From DATLLN01 sp963809205 (GTDB taxonomy: Bacteria > Actinomycetota > Thermoleophilia > Gaiellales > JAICJC01): a stretch of DNA of 64,000 nucleotides. The position numbers and the translations under genes are program-made. The notes under the pieces were generated by a model. The model ran no database searches. It was not told the DNA's origin and saw only the letters and a program-made list of their open reading frames with translations. The stretch is taken from positions 434,001 through 498,000 of the forward strand of contig CAWEIS010000010.1 in assembly GCA_963809205.1 (NCBI GenBank), given 5' to 3'. Position 1 is the stretch's first letter. Each line of letters begins with the position of its first letter. This document shows positions 42,216-50,974 of the stretch, one piece after another.

Positions 42216-43136
42216 CTACGAACTGGGGCTTTCGGGTTGGTGGCGGGCATCGAGTAGGTCTCGGCGATGGGCGAGCGCGGGTGACAGGGCGGCTGCGAGT
42301 ACGAGGACTGTGGCGGCGGCGATGATCCAAAAGAGGATACCCATTACGATTCCGAGCGCGCCGTAGGTCTTGGAGTAGCTATCTAGCCATCGGGCGAGCA
42401 CGAAGTTTGAGGCGATCCGTACGGCGATTAGCCCAAGTACGGTGAAGACCGCCCCGGGGACGAGCTGGCGCGTTTCGATCCGGTGGTGGAGGAGCAGGCG
42501 CGGCGCCCAGATGAAGAATCCAAGCAGGATCGCGAACCACCCGAGGTCGAGTATCCACCCGATCCAAACTGAGCGGCCGAGGTATCTTTGCTGGAGTAGG
42601 TAGCCGAGGCTCATGACGAGCATCGCAACCAAAACGGCCAGGTAGCGGGTTTGGTCGATGATCGCGTTCTTGCGAAGGTCGATCTCCCACGCGCGGGCAT
42701 GGACGAGCTGTAATACTCGCCCGAAGCCGAGGCCGAAGGTCACGAGGCTGAGAACTGCCAGTAGTGCCGCGACGAACGCGTGCTGGTTGACTCCGGCAAA
42801 GACACTCACGAAAAGCGTGCTGGTTGGGTTGTGCAATCCCAGGCGATGCTCTGCGTGGACTGCAAACGCGGCCGGTTTGCCCGTAACGTAGCTGGTCTCG
42901 ACCAGCATGGCCGGAAACATGGTCAGGAAGAAGTAGGCAGACAGGAGCACCGCATAAAGCTGGCCGTCAGCGGCCTGGTAGCGGCGATACCAGCTGATCG
43001 TCGCACCGGTGTGGGTTGCGGGATCGCGTGTCTCAAGCCACTTCTGGCCCGAATCGGCGACCGCCATCGCCCGCAAGTAAGCGCTCCTTGCGTGTCGCAA
43101 AGCCCGGTTGCTGTGATCTGCGGTTGGGGGAGTCAT
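42216..43136 (-). CDS. YihY/UPF0761 (BrkB-like) membrane protein
   Basis: About 306 residues with six membrane helices: YAVLLSAYFFLTMFPAMLVE, HAFVAALLAVLSLVTFGLGF, TRYLAVLVAMLVMSLGYLLQ, GWILDLGWFAILLGFFIWAP, LVPGAVFTVLGLIAVRIASN, GILFWIIAAATVLVLAAALS. LVPGA and the GALGIVMGILFW stretch are YihY hallmarks. The family was once called ribonuclease BN, but a transport or envelope role is more likely. ATG 43136 is preferred; GTG 43184 would add 16 residues. It is intact and not linked to neighbours. Confidence 0.88.
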   Translation of the reverse strand: MTPPTADHSNRALRHARSAYLRAMAVADSGQKWLETRDPATHTGATISWYRRYQAADGQLYAVLLSAYFFLTMFPAMLVETSYVTGKPAAFAVHAEHRLGLHNPTSTLFVSVFAGVNQHAFVAALLAVLSLVTFGLGFGRVLQLVHARAWEIDLRKNAIIDQTRYLAVLVAMLVMSLGYLLQQRYLGRSVWIGWILDLGWFAILLGFFIWAPRLLLHHRIETRQLVPGAVFTVLGLIAVRIASNFVLARWLDSYSKTYGALGIVMGILFWIIAAATVLVLAAALSPALAHRRDLLDARHQPESPSS

Positions 43137-43339
43137 TTCCCGGAGCCATCGATTGGCTTGTCGGGGGAGAGCATCAATGGCCACGCCGCCCGCGGCAGCC
43201 GTTTCCAGCCAACGCTTTCGCCAGGTGGATGGTCTCCTTGCCCGCCACCGTGGCGCCGATGATGCCGACCATGGTTTGCATCGTCCCAGCGTACCGGTTC
43301 AGAACACACCACCCTTATCTGGAACTCGGCGGGAGAGTT

Positions 43340-43945
43340 GTGTCCCGCCGAGAGATGACCGGCCCTTGGATCGCGGTGCTGGCGTGCGGCGCACTGGCCT
43401 TGGGTTCCTTTGGATGCAGTGGGGATTCGGTCACGTCCTCGAGCCACGACACCGTGGCCCAGCCGAGCACTACGGACGCGCCCGCGTCGCCGACGCCGAA
43501 GCAGCAACTTGGCACCTACCTCGGCGAGCTCTACCCAATCCAGGCGGCGTTCCTCAAGCAACGCCGAGCCGTTCTCACTGCGCTTGACCAGATGAACCAA
43601 GCCGGCCCAGACGAGTCGTGGACGAGGGCGAGCAGGGTGTATCGACGCGCCCAGCGCAACTACGACGAGTTGGCAGCCAGGGCCACGAACATCACGCCTC
43701 CACAGCGCCTCAACGCCTCGCACTCCAAGTTCGTCGGGAGCCTCGTGGCACTGAGCACCTACGCCGACGGACTGGCGTCATCGTTGGGGGATCACGATGT
43801 CGATGGCTTGCTTCGCGCCTCACATGCCCCAATCGCTGATCAGATCGCGGCCAAGCGGAGTGCTTGGCGGATTGCGGTCATCGCCTACGCGCTCCGAGTC
43901 CAAGCCAAGGTCCCAGCATGGGTTCGCAAGATCGGCACGTCGTAG
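43340..43945 (+). CDS. Putative lipoprotein
   Basis: A 201-residue exported protein starting at GTG 43340, with GGGAG five bases upstream. The signal (MTGPWIAVLACGALALGSFG) ends in a lipobox-like GSFGC, followed by a Ser/Thr/Pro linker and a helical domain (GTYLGELYPIQAAFLKQRRA, TRASRVYRRAQRNYDELAAR, HSKFVGSLVALSTYADGLAS). No recognised family. The lipobox is not perfect, so anchoring is probable rather than certain. Single gene. Confidence 0.7.
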   Translation: MSRREMTGPWIAVLACGALALGSFGCSGDSVTSSSHDTVAQPSTTDAPASPTPKQQLGTYLGELYPIQAAFLKQRRAVLTALDQMNQAGPDESWTRASRVYRRAQRNYDELAARATNITPPQRLNASHSKFVGSLVALSTYADGLASSLGDHDVDGLLRASHAPIADQIAAKRSAWRIAVIAYALRVQAKVPAWVRKIGTS

Positions 43946-44122
43946 GAACCCCCGGCGGAACCGCAGCACGGTCGGACTCACCATGCACACTGATGACTCA
44001 TCCGGCCAGCACCGGAAAGCGGGTGGGCCACGGGAACCACATTGCACCTTGTGAGACCGGGCCCTTGGGCGCGCGCGCGTTGCTTGGTGGGCTGACGGGG
44101 TTACTTAAAGCTTCGCGCGCGA

Positions 44123-44455
44123 CTAAGAGGCGCTGCTCGGATGTGGCGCGACGTCTGTTTCGTCGACGAGTCGGCTAACCACGTCGCCGGCGATGTCCTG
44201 CTGGTCTCGGTCTTGCAGTTCCCGTTGTTGCTCGACCTCGACACGAGACGCTTGCCACGCTCCCAGATGGCCGGACACGAGCGCCCAGAGGGAGAGCGCA
44301 GAAACGTAGGTAACGCTCTTAACCCACCCTGTGGCCAACGAGACTGGGATCATCACGATCCAAAAAATGGTCAGCCATCCGTTGGCGCGACGCATGAAGG
44401 CCGGGTCGCCTTGAACGGATGCCCAGATGGTCTTGATGGGGTTCACACTGGTCAA
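44123..44455 (-). CDS. Small membrane protein, intact copy
   Basis: A 110-residue protein with two membrane helices (GWLTIFWIVMIPVSLATGWV and SVTYVSALSLWALVSGHLGA) and a charged C-terminal coil (SRVEVEQQRELQDRDQQDIA, GDVVSRLVDETDVAP). A frameshifted close relative lies at 51137-51437, so the gene has been duplicated in the window. ATG 44455 has a weak ribosome site. No known function; similar genes occur in actinobacterial mobile regions, by inference. Confidence 0.75.
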   Translation of the reverse strand: MTSVNPIKTIWASVQGDPAFMRRANGWLTIFWIVMIPVSLATGWVKSVTYVSALSLWALVSGHLGAWQASRVEVEQQRELQDRDQQDIAGDVVSRLVDETDVAPHPSSAS

Positions 44456-44732
44456 GATACGTGCCCGTATTGACTACACCGCAAACATCTTCATCACCGC
44501 TGGCCAACGCGCAGGGTGCTCCGTCACCCACGCATGGGCCGCCGTAGGCCGTTTCCGGGCGGCGTTCCGGGGAATCATCTGTCCGTGTGGTGGCTGTTCC
44601 TGCGACTCCTGCGTTCGACCATTGTGCTAGCCATCCTGCGGCAGGTGTGGCGGAACCGGCGACGGATCCGCGCCGCCGTACGCCGCTGACAGTCTCGATT
44701 CGGCCGTAGATCGGCCGCCGTTTCAGTGCTCA
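44456..44732. other. No gene seen
   Basis: Only short shadow frames. Confidence 0.3.
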
Positions 44733-45035
44733 CATGACTCGACTGTTTCGCCATCGAGGCTCCGGCTTCCGCCCGTTCTCGATCCACGCGCGCCGCCGCT
44801 GCTGCCATACGACCGCCGGACTCAACCACTCATCCTCCAGATCGACGATCCGCCAACCCAGCCTGACCCTCGCGAGCGGCGACATGCCGAAGCGATCCTC
44901 GAGCTGCCGCGCCTCCGCGCTCAGCGTCCGCGACCAGAGGCCATCCCGCCCCGCCCGATCACGAACCTCCGCCAGGCTGGTGACGACGCCTTGGTCGTCG
45001 ACCGTGATCTGCGCCGCCAGCGCGCCACCGCCAGG
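44733..45035 (-). pseudogene. Phage terminase small subunit-like C-terminal fragment
   Basis: The frame reads TVDDQGVVTSLAEVRDRAGR, DGLWSRTLSAEARQLEDRFG, MSPLARVRLGWRIVDLEDE and a basic tail ending in TGA at 44733. RQLEDRFGMSPLARVRLGW matches the C-terminal helix pair of P27-type terminase small subunits. An in-frame TGA just upstream removes the start and DNA-binding part. It adjoins a lytic transglycosylase gene, fitting a prophage remnant. Confidence 0.55.
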
Positions 45036-45038
45036 AGA

Positions 45039-45737
45039 TCATCGCGGCCGTCGCTGCTCCGGGTGCCGGAAGTGTGCGTAGCGTTGAAGGACTGCTGTCA
45101 CGTAGGCGCGGGTTTCGAGGATCGCGGGTACCGCTTGGGCGCGTTCGACTGCGGTCGGGCCTGCGTTGTAGGCGGCGAGGGCGAGTCGGATGCTGCCGTG
45201 GAAGCGGCTGAGTAGCTGTCGGAGATAACGGCAGCCCGCTGAGATCGATTCCCGCGGACTTGTCGGATCGGTGACGCCCAGGGCGCGTGCCGTCAACGGT
45301 GTCAGCTGCATCAGTCCCCGAGCGCCGCTCTGGCGGTTGTATGCCTGCCGATCGAAGTGCGATTCCTGCTCGATGACAGCGGCGACGAGCGCCGGGTCGA
45401 GCCGATACGCGTCCGCCTGCTTCTCGATCACGGCGGCATACGGCCACTGCGTTATCCTCCTCGCTGGTGAGCGACGTTCACCTCGCGGCTGAGCGTGCCG
45501 GCCTTCAGGCCCCAGCTCGAGGCTCAGTGCCAGCAGCGGTAGCGTCACGGCGGCCCTCGTCCTCGGCGAGCGGAGCGATCGGCGAACACTGGGACCCACC
45601 TTGCCCAACGCAGGCCGCGCGATCCGAACGCCTTCATCAGCCGCGATCAGCGCGGGCACGAGCACGCCGTCAAACACCAAAACCGCCAGCCCCTCGTGTC
45701 CCAGCCGGCGTACACCACTCCCCGTGCCGCTTGTCAT
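45039..45737 (-). CDS. Lytic transglycosylase (SLT domain)
   Basis: A 232-residue protein. The C-terminal ~120 residues are a transglycosylase SLT domain: YAAVIEKQADAYRLDPALVA, AVIEQESHFDRQAYNRQSGA with the catalytic Glu in IEQESHF, RGLMQLTPLTARALGV, and LALAAYNAGPTAVERAQAVP. Such enzymes cleave peptidoglycan in phage tails, conjugation systems or cell division. The N-terminal ~100 residues contain a weak hydrophobic patch (RAAVTLPLLALSLELG) but no clean signal peptide. A start near residue 100 would still keep the domain. Placement next to a terminase relic suggests phage origin. Confidence 0.85.
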   Translation of the reverse strand: MTSGTGSGVRRLGHEGLAVLVFDGVLVPALIAADEGVRIARPALGKVGPSVRRSLRSPRTRAAVTLPLLALSLELGPEGRHAQPRGERRSPARRITQWPYAAVIEKQADAYRLDPALVAAVIEQESHFDRQAYNRQSGARGLMQLTPLTARALGVTDPTSPRESISAGCRYLRQLLSRFHGSIRLALAAYNAGPTAVERAQAVPAILETRAYVTAVLQRYAHFRHPEQRRPR

Positions 45738-46061
45738 CGCGTCGCTTTCGACGTCACCCGCTCCGCACCCTCCTTGCCAGACTCGCGAACCGGGTGACGA
45801 GCTTGACGTCCGCGAGCGTGACGCGCCTCGGCGCAGTGCCGGCGATGACGCACGCCAGGAGTACGAAGCCGTGGCGTTGAGTTCCTAGGCTCGGCTGGAA
45901 CTCTTTAGCTATCGGCCGTCGGCCCGCGTGGCGTCACAGGGTGCGGGTGACCGATCCTGGCACAGGTCTGCCGAGTCCGGCAAACGGCCCGGCCGTCGCG
46001 TCGATGTCATCGACAGAGCGGGTCGGTGGTTCCCCAGACTCGGAACCACTCGGTGGTGGTT
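45738..46061. repeat. GGTGGTTCC/GGAACCACT repeat zone
   Basis: From about 46019 to 46170 the motif GGTGGTTCC and its complement GGAACCACT recur at least eight times in both orientations. It overlaps the C-terminal coding part of the fragment at 46062. No gene is seen at 45738-46018. Confidence 0.5.
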
Positions 46062-46490
46062 TCACAAGTGGTTTCCACCTAGGACGGTGGGAGTGGAACC
46101 ACTTGGTGGGGTATCCACGGGTCGGTGGTTCCCGGTGGTTCCCGTGTGCTGGGAACCACTTGAGTTGGTGTAGTGGAGAAGCGCCCGGTTCGCTCCCTTG
46201 ACGGTGAGTAGAGCGATCTCCTCGATCAGCGCGTCGCGGGCCGCAAGGACATCTTCTCGGCGCCCGGTGATGACGGCTGTGATCTGGTTCGTGGTGCAGC
46301 CGGGGTGTTCGGCGACGTAGGCGAGGATCGCGGCGCGGGTCGATTCTTCGCGTGCCGACCGGCGCGAACTCGAGGTCGTGTTGCGCAGCTTCGGATCGGC
46401 GCCGTCCCCCGCCCGCACGGCGGCGGTCAGGACGGGCGAGAGGATCGGTCGCTTCAAGTCGAACGGCACGCTGCTCCGCGGTCGCCGATG
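46062..46490 (-). pseudogene. C-terminal winged-helix fragment of a primase/helicase-type protein
   Basis: The frame encodes SVPFDLKRPILSPVLTAAVR, STRAAILAYVAEHPGCTTNQ, ITAVITGRREDVLAARDALI, EEIALLTVKGANRALLHYTN, then a Gly/His/Pro-rich repeat tail. The middle is a winged-helix fold like those ending phage or ICE primase-helicase proteins, where GSH/GNH repeat tails also occur. The start and ATPase part are missing. Confidence 0.4.
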
Positions 46491-46715
46491 ACCTCGGTCG
46501 TCGAACTGGAGGGCTGCCAGCTGCTGCTCGAGAGCGTTCGCGCGCTGTGGGCCGGTCTCGACCATCTTGGCCTGGGCCCGGTGGACACCGCGATCCGGGC
46601 GCAGCGCGCAGCCGATCACTCCGCCGACGCCGACACGCTGCGACTGGCAGCACTCGGACGCGCCGCCCGACCGCACGTCGGCGACGCTGGGCCCATCGAG
46701 CAGCCCGTCAGCTGA
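46488..46715 (+). CDS. Small hypothetical protein
   Basis: A 75-residue frame (TSVVELEGCQLLLESVRALW, AGLDHLGLGPVDTAIRAQRA, ADADTLRLAALGRAARPHVG) with helical, protein-like composition. No ribosome site is obvious. Its end overlaps the tail of the HAD gene on the other strand. Confidence 0.35.
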   Translation: MTSVVELEGCQLLLESVRALWAGLDHLGLGPVDTAIRAQRAADHSADADTLRLAALGRAARPHVGDAGPIEQPVS

Positions 46716-47361
46716 GCACGACATCGAGTTGCGGCACGAGTTCTGCCGGATCCCGATGGACACTGTGTGCGCCAGCACTCCGCAACTCGCCTTGCGAGAT
46801 CCCTCCGCACAGCAGGCCGAGCGTCCGCAGGTCGAGTGCAGCGGCGGCACGACAGTCCCACACTGTGTCCCCGATCATGGCGACGGCCGGCACGCCGGCC
46901 TGGTCGATGGCGGTTTGGATCAGGTCGGGGTCGGGCTTGGTGCGGTCGACGTCGGCGGCCGTCGTCACGTGGTCGACCAGCTCCTTCGCGTCCAGCAGAC
47001 GCAGGTAGTGATCGACCTCCTCGGCGGCCGCCGAGCTGCCCAGGAGGACGGTCAGGCCGCGCCGCTTGAGAGCCGAAAGGAGGTCGCGTGCTCCGGGGAG
47101 CGGCTCGACGTCGGCGATCACCCGCCGAAAACGCGTGTCATGCTCGGCGGTGACCGCCGCGCCGATCTCCTCGGCAGCCGCATCTCCGAGCAGGGCGGGC
47201 ACCAGCTTGTCGGCGCCCATGCCCACGGCACGGTGGATCTCCCACGACGCGACGCGATGGCCGTGGTCTGCGAAGGCGCCCTGCCACGCGACGACGTGCA
47301 GGTAGTTGGAGTCGACCAGCGTGCCGTCGACGTCCAGCACAATGCAGCGATCCGGCGGCAC
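46708..47361 (-). CDS. HAD-family phosphatase
   Basis: A 217-residue hydrolase with all four HAD motifs: I CIVLDVDGTLVDSN with the nucleophile and acid Asp pair, II LLGSSAAAEEVDH, III Lys in DRTKPDPDLI, and IV AMIGDTVWDC. The cap (HVVAWQGAFADHGHRVASWE, IHRAVGMGADKLVPALLG) is the helical C1 type of beta-phosphoglucomutase or phosphoglycolate phosphatase-like enzymes. GTG 47361 is the start; no strong ribosome site. It should be active; substrate unknown. Confidence 0.93.
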   Translation of the reverse strand: MPPDRCIVLDVDGTLVDSNYLHVVAWQGAFADHGHRVASWEIHRAVGMGADKLVPALLGDAAAEEIGAAVTAEHDTRFRRVIADVEPLPGARDLLSALKRRGLTVLLGSSAAAEEVDHYLRLLDAKELVDHVTTAADVDRTKPDPDLIQTAIDQAGVPAVAMIGDTVWDCRAAAALDLRTLGLLCGGISQGELRSAGAHSVHRDPAELVPQLDVVLS

Positions 47362-47450
47362 GGACTGCAGCTACCCGCCCCGTCCGGCCGTAAACGCTGG
47401 CCGGTGCTCTGGGACGAGTCATCCTTGACCCGCCCCAGAGCACGCCGGGG

Positions 47451-47943
47451 TTAGGCGGTGGCCGGCACCTTGCGGCTGAGCGTCTGGCCGATGGTGGTCA
47501 GCTTGTCGAGCGCTGCCGTCTCCTGCTCGCAGGTTGGTTCGCAGGAGCTTGGCGGCGTCCTTCTCGCCCAGCGCGTCGGCCATGGTGACAAGGCCGGTGT
47601 AGGCGGCGATCTCGTAGTGCTCGGTGCGCGCGCCGGCACCCGTCAGGAACATGTCCATGACGTCAGGAGAGGGACTCTCGTCCTTGACGAACTCGTCATG
47701 CTCGGTCTTCAGACCCTCGATACCGGGACACTTCTCAGCTTTCGGCTTCTCACCGATAGCCTCGAACGCGGCCTCGACGTTGGCGACGTGCTGCTTGGTC
47801 TCGGTGAGGTGATCCTGGAATGCAGTCGCGAGGCTTTTGTCAGTTGCTTCCTCGGCGAGCTTCGGCAGTGTCTTCACGAGCGTCCGCTCAGCGTAAAGGA
47901 TGTCTCCAAGCTCATGCATGAACAGTTCACGTGGCTCTTTCAT
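47451..47943 (-). pseudogene. YciE/YciF-type ferritin-like protein (DUF892), frameshifted near C terminus
   Basis: ATG 47943 starts MKEPRELFMHELGDILYAER, TLVKTLPKLAEEATDKSLAT, AFQDHLTETKQHVANVEAAF, then PSPDVMDMFLTGAGARTEHY, EIAAYTGLVTMADALGEKDA. The four-helix ferritin-like fold with ExxH-type metal positions is clear. An extra C near 47533 shifts the last helix: EQETAALDKLTTIGQTLSRK continues in another frame to a stop at 47451. DUF892 proteins belong to stress responses. One indel only, so a sequencing error is quite possible. Confidence 0.85.
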
Positions 47944-48139
47944 GTGGTTCCTTCCTTCCGTTTAGGTCGGGAACCGATCCCGACCTCTGATGTTGGTGCC
48001 GCCTCAAACGGCGCCTATCCGTGTCATGCCCGCTGCGGATGAAGGTCAGCGGTGCGAACGCCGGCCGGAGGGCTCGGCCCGCGTCGGAGCATCGACGCCC
48101 AGAGAGCAGCTCGTGCCGCTCCCCAAGGGCGATCGTGGT

Positions 48140-48475
48140 CTAGCGGTCGTCGTTGTCGCCGTCGGCCCAGAAGGGCTCACGGCTTCCGGCCTTGGCCAGG
48201 CCACGGCTAACCATGTAGCCGACAGTCAGGATAGTGATGTAGAGCCATGCCCTCGACGCGTTGAAGGCGTCACCATTGTTGTCGGCACCGGAGCCGCTGC
48301 CGTTGCCGCTGGTCACGAGCCACGCGGCGATCAGCACGCCCGCGACGGCGAGCACATAGACCAACAGCTCCGTGGTCTTCAAAGAGTGCTTGGTCTCCGT
48401 CGTCAACCGCTTCGCCGGACGCTCGGTCGCGGCGCGATTGCGCCCGCCCGTCCGTTCCTCGACATGTGTAGTCAT
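48140..48475 (-). CDS. Two-helix membrane protein
   Basis: A 111-residue protein: charged N-terminal tail (TTHVEERTGGRNRAATERPA), helix 1 (TELLVYVLAVAGVLIAAWLV), a Ser/Gly loop, helix 2 (AWLYITILTVGYMVSRGLAK) and an acidic end. Similar small proteins are common in actinobacteria without assigned function. ATG 48475 is preceded by AAGGGGCGGG. Single gene. Confidence 0.72.
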   Translation of the reverse strand: MTTHVEERTGGRNRAATERPAKRLTTETKHSLKTTELLVYVLAVAGVLIAAWLVTSGNGSGSGADNNGDAFNASRAWLYITILTVGYMVSRGLAKAGSREPFWADGDNDDR

Positions 48476-48749
48476 ACCCGCCCCTTCGTGGTTGGTGGTC
48501 TCCCGAACGGATCGGCAGGTACCCCGCCGCCCACCCGGGCCATCACCGATCAAGTACACCCGAGCCGCTCGAACATAAACCTCGGCGATCAACGAGAGAC
48601 ACCAACCCGAAGCCGACTGACGTCACCCGCCGCCCAGCCACGGCAAATCCATAGCCGGGGGGCTATGTACTCTCTTGCCGCCGTTCCGGCAGAAGCCGCG
48701 GCGCCAGGCGATCCGGGATCGAAACCTCACCCGGCTCTTCTCAAGCAAC

Positions 48750-49037
48750 CTACTGGTGAATGCGGAGCGTGTCGCGGTGCTTGTTCAGCTCGCACGCGGG
48801 TATCAGCGCTTCCCGGTACGGCTTCCTATTCTCAACCCGCTCGTACGCGGCGAACACGGCGTCGGGGATGACGAGGCCGAGTAGGGCGCCGCCGGCCGCG
48901 CCGTCGCTGGTGTCGAGCTGCCGGTCGGCCACCCAGACGCCGCGCGAGTCGTCGGTGCTCAGGCGGCGACCGGTGGTGTCGTGGAAGCCGTCGCGGAAGA
49001 TGGCTTCCACGGCGTGTGTCCGGTGATAAATGAGCAT
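48750..49037 (-). CDS. Hypothetical protein with ADP-ribosyltransferase-like pattern
   Basis: A 95-residue protein: MLIYHRTHAVEAIFRDGFHD, RGVWVADRQLDTSDGAAGGA, LLGLVIPDAVFAAYERV, YREALIPACELNKHRDTL. The YHRT-x-x-x-x-I-x-x-x-GF and GVWVADxxLD arrangement recalls compact ART-like folds, but a catalytic Glu cannot be fixed. ATG 49037 is chosen; the ribosome site is weak. No partner gene. Confidence 0.5.
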   Translation of the reverse strand: MLIYHRTHAVEAIFRDGFHDTTGRRLSTDDSRGVWVADRQLDTSDGAAGGALLGLVIPDAVFAAYERVENRKPYREALIPACELNKHRDTLRIHQ

Positions 49038-49304
49038 CTGGCGTTGAAAGGTCGGGACGACACCGTGCGACCGCCCATGTGGAGCCACGGCGGCCGCACT
49101 GTGCCTCACCCGGGTTTACTCGTTCCCACGGGATGACATTCGAAACGGGCATCGGCGGGCGGCCCGACGCCCGCCATAGGTGACGGCAGAAACTGACCAG
49201 CGGCACGACGGGCCGCAGGTAAAGCGCGTTGGGCTAAGCACGACCGCGCGATTGACACCCAGCACTACTGGGTACTGAGATGCCAACTCGTTAGGAGAGG
49301 ACTC

Positions 49305-49583
49305 ATGGGAATTATCGCCTTCATCGTGCTCGGACTGCTAGCCGGAGCGATCGCAAAAATCATCATGCCTGGCGAGGATCCAGGCGGCATCATCGTGACC
49401 GCGCTGATCGGCGTCGCCGGGGCACTCGTCGGAGGCTTCTTGGCGTCGGCAATCTTCGGTGCGCATCCGCTCGACGATTTCTTCGACGTCAGCACCTGGC
49501 TCACCGCGATCTTGGGCGCCATCGTCCTGCTCGCGGTCTACCGAGTCACGATCGGACGGCGGGCAGGGCCGGCTCGCGTCTGA
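49305..49583 (+). CDS. GlsB/YeaQ/YmgE family stress membrane protein
   Basis: A 92-residue protein with three helices: IIAFIVLGLLAGAIAKIIMP, IIVTALIGVAGALVGGFLAS, WLTAILGAIVLLAVYRVTIG. GLLAGAIAKxxxPGxxPGG at the start is the family signature (old name transglycosylase-associated protein). Members are stress-induced inner-membrane proteins. ATG 49305 follows AGGAGAGG. Confidence 0.93.
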   Translation: MGIIAFIVLGLLAGAIAKIIMPGEDPGGIIVTALIGVAGALVGGFLASAIFGAHPLDDFFDVSTWLTAILGAIVLLAVYRVTIGRRAGPARV

Positions 49584-50286
49584 AACAGATCAGCGGCATC
49601 CGACATCAGCGGCTCGCACGCCCGGCGCGGACGTCGTTCGCTTTCTCGACAGCTACGCCAGCCTACTCGCCCTGCTGCTGGCCAACTTCTTCCTGCTCGA
49701 GCTGATAGACGACCGCCGCTGGGGCGCGTTTGGCAGCACGCTGCTGGCGGCCGCCGCCCTGATGGTCGCCATCTCCGATCCGCAGGCGGGCCACCGCATC
49801 AAGCTCCGCCACTGGATCTCGATCGGCGCATGCGTAGCACTGGCGCCGATCGTCCTTTTCGTCACCTCAGATTCGGTGGTCGGCCTGGTCTACTTGCTGC
49901 CGGTCGCGCTACTGGTCACGGCCACGCTGCCGGTGACGATCGGACGCGTGCTCGAGCACCGCAAAGTGAACCACGAGACGGTACTCGGCGCCCTCTGCGC
50001 CTACGTGCTGGTCGGGCTGCTGTTCGCCTTCCTATACCTGGCGGTCAACGAGCTTCGGGACGCGCCGTTCTGCACCCAGCCCGGCAATCACTCGCAATCG
50101 GAGTACGTCTATTTCAGCTTCGTGGCGCTGACCACCCTGGGTTTCGGCGACCTCTCACCGTCGGTAGGGCTGCCACAGGCCCTGACCGCGCTCGAGGCAC
50201 TGTTCGGTCAGGTGTTTCGAGTCACTCTGGTCGCACGACTGGTGACGCTGTGGGTGCGCGCAGACGCACAGACCCTCGGCCGCTAG
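49459..50286 (+). CDS. Potassium channel-like membrane protein
   Basis: The recognisable protein starts near 49630 (FLDSYASLLALLLANFFLLE). It has several helices, including SIGACVALAPIVLFVTSDSV and VLGALCAYVLVGLLFAFLYL, then the pore with filter TTLGFGDLSP and a last helix (FGQVFRVTLVARLVTLWV). The GFGD filter marks a K+-selective channel. The start is unresolved: the only canonical in-frame start is GTG 49459, inside the GlsB gene in another frame, so an upstream indel or non-standard start is possible. Confidence 0.78.
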   Translation: MRIRSTISSTSAPGSPRSWAPSSCSRSTESRSDGGQGRLASETDQRHPTSAARTPGADVVRFLDSYASLLALLLANFFLLELIDDRRWGAFGSTLLAAAALMVAISDPQAGHRIKLRHWISIGACVALAPIVLFVTSDSVVGLVYLLPVALLVTATLPVTIGRVLEHRKVNHETVLGALCAYVLVGLLFAFLYLAVNELRDAPFCTQPGNHSQSEYVYFSFVALTTLGFGDLSPSVGLPQALTALEALFGQVFRVTLVARLVTLWVRADAQTLGR

Positions 50287-50431
50287 ACCGGATCCGCAGG
50301 CAGGCCGGGGCACGGGTTGGATTGCAACGACACGCGCGCGATAAGCCGCGGGCCCAGTCGATCCCGAACGGAAAGGTACGTGTTCTCTCAAACCTGCAAC
50401 GAAAATTGTCTAACCTGGAGGAGCATGCGGA

Positions 50432-50563
50432 GTGACACGCAAAGAGCTAGCTCATGGGACGCGGGGACGGTACGGGTATCGCGGGTGTCGGTGCGAGGCG
50501 TGCCGGCATGCGAACGGCACGCATATGCGGGAGTATTGGGCGCGTCGGCGAGCGTCGGAGTGA
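50432..50563 (+). CDS. 43-residue phage-type zinc-binding protein
   Basis: VTRKELAHGTRGRYRYRGCR, CEACRHANGTHMREYWARRR: a HGTxxxYxxxGCRCxxCRxA(N) motif typical of small actinophage proteins related to HNH or zinc-ribbon folds. GTG 50432 has GGAGGAG nine bases upstream. Confidence 0.65.
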   Translation: MTRKELAHGTRGRYGYRGCRCEACRHANGTHMREYWARRRASE

Positions 50564-50584
50564 CCCCTAGCGGATGCGTTCAGT

Positions 50585-50761
50585 TCAACGCGACGGTCGA
50601 CCAACGGTCGACCGCTTGAAATACGCGTAGGCCACTGCGACGGACACGAGTTCCCATCCCTCGTCGCCGAGACTGTCGAGGTCTTCGACCGCGCCGGGTC
50701 GATCGAGGTAGATGGCTCGGTACTCCCAGCAGCGAGGCTCGATCGCGGTTGCATTCAACAT
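50585..50761 (-). CDS. DUF4177-like small protein
   Basis: A 58-residue protein: CWEYRAIYLDRPGAVEDLDS, LGDEGWELVSVAVAYAYFKR. WEYR, LDxLGDEGWELVSV and YFKR match the single beta-sheet domain of DUF4177-type proteins. It lies four bases after the stop of the zinc-type gene at 50765, so they form a small minus-strand operon of phage-like character. Confidence 0.65.
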   Translation of the reverse strand: MLNATAIEPRCWEYRAIYLDRPGAVEDLDSLGDEGWELVSVAVAYAYFKRSTVGRPSR

Positions 50762-50764
50762 CGC

Positions 50765-50974
50765 TCAGCCGACCGCCGTTCGCCCGGTCGTCTTGACGCT
50801 GCGGTGCTCAGTGCCGTGGAGCGGGCCGATCCGGCCGCATCTGGCGCAATCGGTGCGCAGCATCGATACCTCCCCGAACGCGAGCTCGGTGGTCTCCCAT
50901 GCGTGCCCGTGCCGCAGACAATCAATCCGGTCTGCAAGACGGCGCGTCAGTCCTCTCTTGGCTTCGCCGTGCAT
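50765..50974 (-). CDS. Small zinc-ribbon-like protein
   Basis: A 69-residue protein with CLRHGHAWETTELAFGEVSM then RTDCARCGRIGPLHGTEH. Two Cys/His pairs spaced by about 25 residues fit a zinc ribbon. Start ATG 50974; the next gene follows closely. Similar small proteins are frequent in actinophages. Confidence 0.6.
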   Translation of the reverse strand: MHGEAKRGLTRRLADRIDCLRHGHAWETTELAFGEVSMLRTDCARCGRIGPLHGTEHRSVKTTGRTAVG

